NCBI GenBank assembly: GCA_947685225.1
Contig: CANTUV010000003.1
Span: 9,680,001 to 9,744,000 of the forward strand
Length of the DNA stretch: 64,000 nucleotides
Direction: 5' to 3'
Source of the DNA: Garcia nutans
Lineage: Eukaryota; Streptophyta; Magnoliopsida; Malpighiales; Euphorbiaceae
Positions 56,709 to 64,000 of this stretch are shown in pieces. The position numbers and the translations under genes are program-made. The notes below the pieces were generated by a model that saw only the letters and a list, made by a program, of their open reading frames with translations, searched no databases and had not been told where the DNA came from. The stretch's first letter is position 1. Each line of letters starts with the position of its first letter.

Positions 56709-59616
56709 TGTAATATCCCAAAGTGTGCCTTAGAAGTTGTGATAATATTGTTATTATTGAATTGAATGTGTATTTGATAGGTGGTGTATTTGAGTATGGT
56801 TTATTTGAATGTTAAAAGAATTTGAGAGAGAATGGTTATGTGTTGTTTGGAAAGAAAGCAATGTATGGAGAAAGTGTATATGTTGGGTATATGGCAATAT
56901 ATATAACATATATTCAAGTCAAAGTGCTTAGTCAAGGGAAGAAGATATTTAGATTGTTAAGTGTGAAATTACCAAAGTGGGCAAGAGATGATAAAAGGAA
57001 TTAAAATGTGTATGAGGGTCTTATAGTAATTTTCTTTTGGATGAGTATTTAATGAGTGTTGACTTTGTGATTTCTTCATTATTTCTCTTCTTCTTCATTG
57101 TGGTGGCCGGCTACCTAAAGGGAAAGAGAGAGCAAAGGAGGTGTTCTTGATTCTAAGCTCAAATTGAAGGAAGAATCAAAGGATTGGTTAGAGATTTGTG
57201 AAATTTCTTCATCTAAGGTAAGTACTCTCTTGTTTTTCCTTTGGTATTTTGAAGATGTGTTTGATGTGTGTTGTGAATTGTTAATATCATAATTTAGAGT
57301 GTTTGAGAGGTGTTTAAAGGTATGGAAATTGATTGTGAGTTAGAAAGGTTAAATTGGTGTTGGTTTTGTTTAAAAATGGTAAGTTAAATGGATGTTGTTA
57401 TAGAAAGAAGAAGATTGATGTTGGTTTTTAGGGTTTGATGTGGAAAGTGTTTGAATGTGTGGTGGATATAGTGTTAAAATGAATATTGTGATGAACATGA
57501 ATTACACTCATTTGAATGAGATTGTGTTGTGCATAAGTTGTTCTTAATTCAATCAAAGAAGTGTTGGATATGTTTAGGGTTTTATATTTGAGAGACACGG
57601 CCAAAATAAGAATGGAACACGGCCAAGATCTATTAATTTTGGGAGACACGGCCAAGTTGAGGGAAGTTTGGCCGTGTTGGTTGAATTTTGGAGAGACACG
57701 GCCACAAGCTTGGCCGTGTCCCTTGAGTGTGTTTGCCACTGCCTGAATTTTGTGGAGAGACACGGCCGTGTCCCCTTGCCTGTGTCTGCCTCGGCTTGAA
57801 TTGGTATTGAGAGACACGGCCACAAGCTTGGCCGTGTCCCTTGGGTGTGTTGGCTACTGTGTTTGGTTTTTGTTCTTCTTATATGGTTGAAATGGAACTT
57901 ACATTTGTTGATGCATGTGATATTAAATGAACAATGTTATGTTTTGTATAGTGTGGAAGAGATGAGGATCATCTAAAAAGGTATGTGCAATGCAATTTAT
58001 TTGATGAATGTTTTAATAATGAATGATGTTAATGTGTTTTGAGAAATGATGAAATGTGATGTTATCATGATTGATAATGATGATCAAAATGAAATGAATA
58101 GACATATGGATTATATGACCATGAATTTAAGAGATATGTGCAATGAAATGGATTAGGTATACTTGAATGATATGATTGAAGCATGCCTATATAGTATGAT
58201 TGATTAATAATATGTTTGTGTAGTAATGTAATTGATGTTGCATATATCAATGATGAAACATGAAATGTGATTTAAGATAAAATGGGATATGAAGCCATTG
58301 TTATTGGCAATGATAACTCAAATGTGATATGAAGCCATTGTGATTGGCTATGATAATTCAATTGAGATATGTGAGGCATGTTTGCCAAAATGATGATGAG
58401 AATTGAAAATGATATTGATGATGAAATAATCAACGAATTGTGTATCTAATGTGTTATTCATTTTCAGAGTTTTGTTGTTGGTGGCATGCCTAATGGTAAC
58501 AATCTCTTGAAGTTAGGTTGGGCTTGATCCTTGAAGCCAAGTTGGGTTGAAGTTTAACATGTTTTACTCCCCTTGAAGCTTGGTTGGGTCTAGTCCTTGA
58601 AGCCTAATTGAGATGTTACAACCCTTGAAGCTAGGTTGGATTAGTTCTTGAAGCCAAGTTGGGTTGATACTTAGCATGCTTTGTTCCCCTTGAAGCTTGG
58701 TTGAACTTAATCCTTGAAGCCTAGTTGGGATATTGATGAATGTGATAATTAAACCAAAGCATTAACTCTTAAAGTCGAATAGCATATTAGTGTCTTTTGG
58801 GCCCGAGTCTGTCATTTGTTGTAAATGTGATATATATAGATTGTGGATATTAGTGATGAATGATGGTTGGTGTTAATAATTGCCTTTGTTGGAAATGTGA
58901 TTGATGATTAGTAAATTGTGAACAAACTAATGCTATGAAGTATGATATGTGAGGTGTGTATTGATTGTGGATATCAATGATGAATTGTGTGGTGATAAGG
59001 ATTGTTTTTTTTGGAAGTGTGACTCTTGGTTGGTATGAGATATAATGTATGTATATTGATATATTGATTGAGAAGTGATGGGTTGGAATTGGTAATAATG
59101 TTATGTATATATGTGTTTAATATATGAAATTAATTAAGATCTATGAAAGATGAAATTAAAAAGGAAAAACATGATAAGAAACTAATGATACCTAAATTTG
59201 ACATATCATTACATGTTGGCATTTCTATAAGGTATGTTTATCTTTTATATTTGTACTACTAAGCTTTCGGGCTTAGCGCGGATGTGTAATCACGCAGGTA
59301 GCTTGGTGGAAGATACATAGTTGTTCGTTATGCCACGAGAAGAGTAAAGATTTGTTGAGACCAACTAGAGGGTAATGCATACATGTATAACTTTTAATTT
59401 TGATGTATTTTTGACGAAAGGAATGTTATATGTATAAATGAAGTTTTGATAAAGACAATGATTTTGTAAATATTATGTAAATTAACATATCGTGGTTTGA
59501 ACTCTGTTACAGGTTTTTAAAAAGGTAACGAAAAGTGGCATCCTTATACTTTATATATTTACTGTATGTATACTAGGTATATGTATAGTACTTATATAAG
59601 GCATCAGGGTGTTACA
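56709..59616 (+). mobile_element. 3' LTR of L1 (2908 bp)
   Basis: Same length as the 5' LTR with about 11 substitutions, ten of them transitions, and no indel. Ends GTTACA at 59616, followed by the CATTC target duplication. Confidence 0.95.
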
Positions 59617-60640
59617 CATTCATCAAAGGTATTAAACATCAATAGAAAGTAAACATCCATCCATGATAAATTAAATAAACCAAGCATTGAGCTTAAATAA
59701 ATTAAAGCATATAAAATAAATCAAAGCATAATCAAATATAAAATTGAATAAAGCAAATAAAGATTCAAATTAGGGCTACTGTTTCTATTTAAGGTTCTTT
59801 ATTTAACATGTTTAGGGTTTTGGAATTTGTGGATTTAAGCTACTGTGAGTTTTTAAAGGAATTGAGATGGATTAAATTTTTATAATTTAAGAGGTTGATA
59901 ATGTTCTTTAATTAACCAAATTAGTGTTTAAGTGGTAAAATCATGAAATTAGAGTTTGAACACTTTAAAACATTAAGTTTATGACTATTAGCTACTTACT
60001 GTGTTGAATTTTAGGTTTATGAGGTTTTAAGGTTTAAAGGATTAGGGTTTAGAAGAATTAGGGTTTAAGGTTTTAAGGGAGTTAGGGTTTACTGTTTTGG
60101 GTTTGGGAGTTGAATTAGGGTTTTAGAATTTTAGAATTAGGGTTTTGGAGAATGCATTAGATTTTAGAATTTGAAAATCAATTGATAATTTTATGAAACT
60201 TTATGAAAATAAATAAAACGATTTAAAGTTTATAGAAGCAGAAAAGATGTTTTTTAGGGTTTTTGGAAAGAAACATATTTAATTTATGATTTTGAAAATT
60301 TGGAAAGCAAATTAGGGTTTTGAGATTTTGAAGAAATAAAATAACAATTTTAAGATTTTTGGAAAATAAATAAACGAATTAAGGTTTTTAAGCTTTAGAA
60401 AAGGTAAATTAAAGTTCTAGTGTTTTTTGAATCAAAAGACAATTGGATGATTCATCCTACTGTGAAGAAAAAATAAATAAAGAAATCCATACCTTCGTTT
60501 GTTGGTTCCACCAAAAATCACTTCTTGGATGAACAAGAACAAAGAAATCCATAAATTGAGACCGAAATTGAGGAGGAAAACTTTGAATCAATCGGACTTT
60601 TTGAGAGAGCAAACAAACAATTCAATCTATCAAAGGCAGA
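59617..60640 (-). mobile_element. 3' LTR of T4, continuation to a deletion point
   Basis: Resumes the T4 LTR after L1. It includes the TTAGGGTTT-rich stretch (60045-60325) and GTTGGTTCCACC near 60501, and ends near 60640 (CAAAGGCAG), where spacer sequence takes over. The U3 start, PPT and minisatellite are missing. The frame at 60499-60711 crosses this junction and is not a gene. Confidence 0.75.
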
Positions 60641-62771
60641 ACTTATGGATTTCTTTGCAAGATTACTGGAGCTTTCTCAAGCAATGGGCTTTCTATGCCC
60701 GATTGATTTGATATCTTCTTTTGATTGTTTACTTCACAAGGTATTTGCTGTTCACTTTGAAAAGGAATAGACAGTACAAGACAAGAAAGTGCGATGTGAT
60801 ATGCTCATGTATGCATGATATGCATGAATAATACTTACAGTCGATCCATCGACTCATAGACCGAGGTGATTAGCAGAAGTGTTCTCATTGGTTCCTTTTT
60901 GACGCTTGTTCAAGTCTTGCATTGGAATGATCGAAAGCTTTTTCATTTGTGGCTTTTATCTTCAAGATGTTGAAAACATGAGTGGTGGAGACCCTAAGCA
61001 GCAGAGTCTGGGATGCATCCATTTCAAACTATATTTCAGCATGTCGGTTGGTAGTTTCTTCATAACTTTGCCAATAATAATTTTCTTTGCCCAATGTGTC
61101 CTTAGGAGGTTCAACATACTTCCCTTAACTTGAAGGTTTTGTATGAGAAAAATATTTTTTTTTTGAATTTTGATTTTTTGAATTTTAATTTTGAAATCAA
61201 ATGTTGGCTTTGCCAAATTAATGTCAATGTACCTCAGGACTTGATTTTTCAAATTAACATATCTATAACATGACAACCCTAGTTACCGTACTAAACTTAG
61301 GAATCATTTCTATTTAAGCAAGAATTGTTGCACTTCAGATAGGCACATACACATTACTTGGCCAAAGGTCTTATTTGAGTTTAAATATTGTCTATCTCAT
61401 ATGCATGTTTATCCAAACTATCTCCACTAATAGACTCTACCTACCAAGAGAGATCAACAGGTCTTTGATAGGCTTGAAATGGAAGGGACACGGGTTAAAT
61501 GAAGGCCATTTTGAGATTGAAGCTGGTGTGACACATTGGACAAACCCTCACACTACAAATTTCTTGTTTGAATTTTAGGCAGCTTGGAGGCAAACTTGCT
61601 AGACTCTAAATTCCTTCTATCTTATTGGCATTAATTTGAATCTTGATTAGGACAGTTTTTGCCCTTGAAAAAATTTTGTTACCCAAATTTGTTTCTTTTC
61701 TTCTTCTCCCTTTTCTTTCTTCTTTATTTTTCTTACTCTTCCCTCTTCTTTCTCTTTCCTTACTCTTCCCTTTCTTTTATCATTTTGTCCTTTTTTCTCG
61801 TAGGACTATCAAGTACAGAACTTTCAAGAACTGGATGGTCTTCCTCCTTTTTCTCCAATTTCTCTTTCCTTACTCTTCCCTTTCTCTTTTTTTCCTTTTC
61901 TCTTTTCCTTTTCTCTTCTTTTTTTTTTCTTCTTTTTTTTGTTTGTTTGTTTGTTTTTGTTTATTTTTTTTGTTTGGTTCTAGCTCTAAAAGAGTTGTCT
62001 TGTTTGTATTAACTTGGGCTTCCAATAATGGATGAGTGGAGTAACATAAATCTTCTTTAACAGGGATAAATCATTTGTTACTCTGATATTGCCTTGATAT
62101 ATTGGAAATACTATGAAAACTTCAACTACCCTTATGGTATCGAGAACTTCAACCACTCTTATGGTCTTGACAACTTCAACTATCTTCATGGTATTCATTT
62201 CTTTCTTTGATCTTCTTACCTCTTCATCTTAGTGATCATAAGACTTGTCAAAAATATCACAATAGCTTAGGGTAGGTTATTGGGGTTATATGCCAATGAA
62301 AAGAAAGCTAAAACCTTATGAAGGCTCAAAGGGACAATTAGGGATTGATATTTAATAGGGTGGACACTAGTTGTTGGCTAACCAAACAATGCCTAGATCA
62401 TTTCTCCCTTAAATAAGTAGAGTTCAATTTCGCCTCGAAAGTTTGTCAAAGCATGTTATAAGACTGACTAGGACCTAGACAAAGGTAATTATGCAAGAGC
62501 CCTCTCTAAGTAAGCATACACAACTCAATGCTATAGAGCAATTCCCTCATCTAGTAAAGTCATTCGAGTCATGATGCATAAATATATTAATTCATGAATT
62601 ATCAAGCTAGATTCCTCATTGGTTGAGTACCAAAATGAACAAAGACCAACAAAATTTTTGATAAAAGTAATTTATTCAAACAAATTTAATTTTGAAAAAC
62701 ATGATTGTTCCAATTAAATATTAAAGAAAATAAAATAAGAGAAACAAACAAGCCATGGGAAGTTTGTTGAG
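60641..62771 (-). other. T4 non-coding spacer in place of pol
   Basis: Homologous on minus to the T2 spacer (29161-31140). A pyrimidine-rich run at 61675-61985 corresponds to the purine run in T2. Frames 60906-61276 and 61643-62198 follow from this bias and resemble no protein. Confidence 0.75.
62118..62198. repeat. Three 27-bp tandem units
   Basis: AACTTCAACTACCCTTATGG plus seven bases, repeated three times with a few changes, inside the T4 spacer. I do not find it at the matching place in T2. Confidence 0.75.
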
Positions 62772-64000
62772 TTAAGCTTCTTCTCCTTTCACATCTTCAA
62801 TTTTTTCATCTTGAAAGGATGATAAAACAAAATCTTCTTCCAATCCTTTTCCCACCATAAAGTTTGCTGGTGGTGGCACTCTTCCAAATTTAGCCAAAGG
62901 GTTGTTCTTGGTATTGGGCTTATCCGGCTTTGGTAGCTTGCCACTATCAATCAAATCTTGGATCTCATGCCTTAGATGAGCACATTTATCTGTTTCATGC
63001 CCTTGCATTTGATGAAATTGACAGAAGGCCTCAGCATTGAAGTTTGGTGGCAGTGGATTATGTAGTGGTCGATGAGCTAACGGTTGTAACAACCCTTTCT
63101 TTTGCAGCTTGCTAAAAATCCAAGATAGAGGCTTTCCCAATTCCAAGAATTGGCTTTTATTTCCTTGACCAGTAGCATTAACATCAACTTCTTTTTGCGT
63201 GCTTTGATTGCTAGGTTGATAATTCCCTTTCTCATTCCTTCTTATTGAAAAGCGATTTTTCTCCCTTTCCCACTCTTCAATTTGTAGATCAGCTTGGAGA
63301 AGATGTTTGAAGTCACGGATGAGTGTATGAGACATCCTTTCATGAAGACTAGGCAGGACGCTTCTCACAATCAACCTTATTTGATCAGATTCATCGGGCC
63401 TTTTCTTGAGCAAAGCAGCCTTGTTTCTCCATCTTTTCACATAGTCCACAAAATTCTCATTTGGTCTTTGTCTTATGGACTCCACTTCCATTAAGGTAAC
63501 TTCCATCTCAACATTATATCCATATTATTGGATGAAGGTCTTGTATAGCAAATCCCAATTCTTTTGTGTTCCATCATCTAAGGTATTGAACCAATTTTGG
63601 ACAACAGGATCCAATGAGAGCATGAAGTACCTTAGAGTTTGAGCCTTAGTAGCTCGGGCAAATTGCATAGCAGTGATATACTGCTTCACATGGAGATGAG
63701 GATTTTCAATTCCATCAAATTTCGCAAAAGATGGCATCTTGAACTTGTACGGAACTTCTTCATCTAGCTCAAATAATTTGTCAACTTCGGACATTTCTTC
63801 AGTTTTCAGTTTCTTCTCAAATTTCTTTTCTAAGTCCACAATCATCTTTTCAACATTAGAAGTCTCAGTCTTTTCAATAGTTGCCTTCTCAACAACCTTC
63901 GGTTACTTTTTGTCTTGAGGATCTTGGTAGTATTGAGCCCAATCATCATCATCAATGATCACCCTATCATCATCAAAAACTACTTCACCAACTTTAATCT
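62772..64000 (-). pseudogene. Tat-type gag of T4, gag-only, runs off the window
   Basis: The N-terminus is outside the window. From the right: acidic DDDDWAQYYQDPQDKK, then a stop near 63905, the coiled KMIVDLEKKFEKKLKTEEM, the gag core KFKMPSFAKFDGIENPHLHV, a TAA near 63524 (CAA in T3), RQRPNENFVDYVKRWRNKAA, and the intact knuckle CQFHQMQGHETDKC near 63005. It ends ...DVKGEEA and TAA at 62774-62772, the same terminus as the T2 gag. Apart from two stops the visible reading is in one frame, so it is better preserved than T2. Confidence 0.85.

Larger units (their letters stand above)
50273..59616 (+). mobile_element. L1: large non-coding LTR element (LARD), Tekay/Del-like
   Basis: Two LTRs of exactly 2908 bp with about 11 differences, TG...CA ends and a perfect CATTC target duplication (50268-50272 and 59617-59621). 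The interior (53181-56708, 3528 bp) has a tRNA-iMet-type PBS and a PPT preceded by TTTCGAGGACGAAATTTC, a Tekay/Del chromovirus 3' signature. I find no gag or pol remnant, so it must depend on proteins from another element. The plus orientation follows from the PBS and PPT. Confidence 0.93.
49651..64000 (-). mobile_element. T4: gag-only Tat-type element, interrupted by L1
   Basis: On minus from the right edge: gag, spacer, then a 3' LTR lacking its U3 start, which ends at 49651. The T4 5' LTR, PBS and leader are outside the window. It inserted in the T3 5' LTR; the predicted target duplication is TATAT (49646-49650). Confidence 0.75.

Noticed and set aside
61643..62035. Open frames rich in Phe and Leu that look like membrane proteins
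   Set aside because: They are translations of a pyrimidine-rich tract; the homologous T2 segment gives only Lys/Glu-rich frames on the other strand.

Overview
The window is AT-rich nuclear DNA of a flowering plant, probably a eudicot, and consists almost entirely of LTR retrotransposons nested in one another. I see no host gene, tRNA, rRNA or CRISPR array. The plant origin rests on Tat- and Athila-lineage Ty3/gypsy elements, a SIRE-like Ty1/copia element, a Tekay/Del-like chromovirus derivative and plant mobile domain (PMD) genes. The species cannot be named from sequence alone.

Layout. 1-1360: edge of a minus-strand chromovirus-like LTR inserted in the integrase of element T1. 1361-10509: 3' part of T1 (Tat lineage, plus strand): integrase, two antisense genes, a minisatellite, the polypurine tract (PPT) and the 3' LTR. 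10510-16508: decayed copia element C1, probably the target of T1. 16809-32048: T2 (plus), a Tat relative with gag but no pol, interrupted by Athila-type element A1 (18900-27012), whose 5' side carries a tandem duplication. 32049-49650: T3 (minus), a near full-length Tat element with gag-protease, pol and the same antisense gene pair as T1; a solo LTR (36244-38529) sits in an intron of one antisense gene. 49651-64000: T4 (minus), a second gag-only Tat relative inserted in the 5' LTR of T3. 50273-59616: L1, a young element with paired 2908-bp LTRs and a non-coding interior, inserted in the 3' LTR of T4.

The inferred nesting order is T2, then T3, then T4, then L1. The ends of T2, T3 and T4 that would confirm it lie beyond the right edge of the window.

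The most interesting unit is the antisense module of T1 and T3. It lies between pol and the 3' LTR and reads against the retroelement. Its two multi-exon genes are a PMD protein and a DUF7745-like protein. Both have TATA-like boxes, and a short AT-rich palindrome array precedes the first. Exon lengths agree between the two copies almost to the base. Because the genes are antisense to the genomic RNA, their introns are not removed when the element copies itself. Both copies are damaged, so function is inferred from architecture. T2, T4 and A1 have lost pol and L1 has no coding sequence at all, so they would depend on proteins supplied by autonomous elements.
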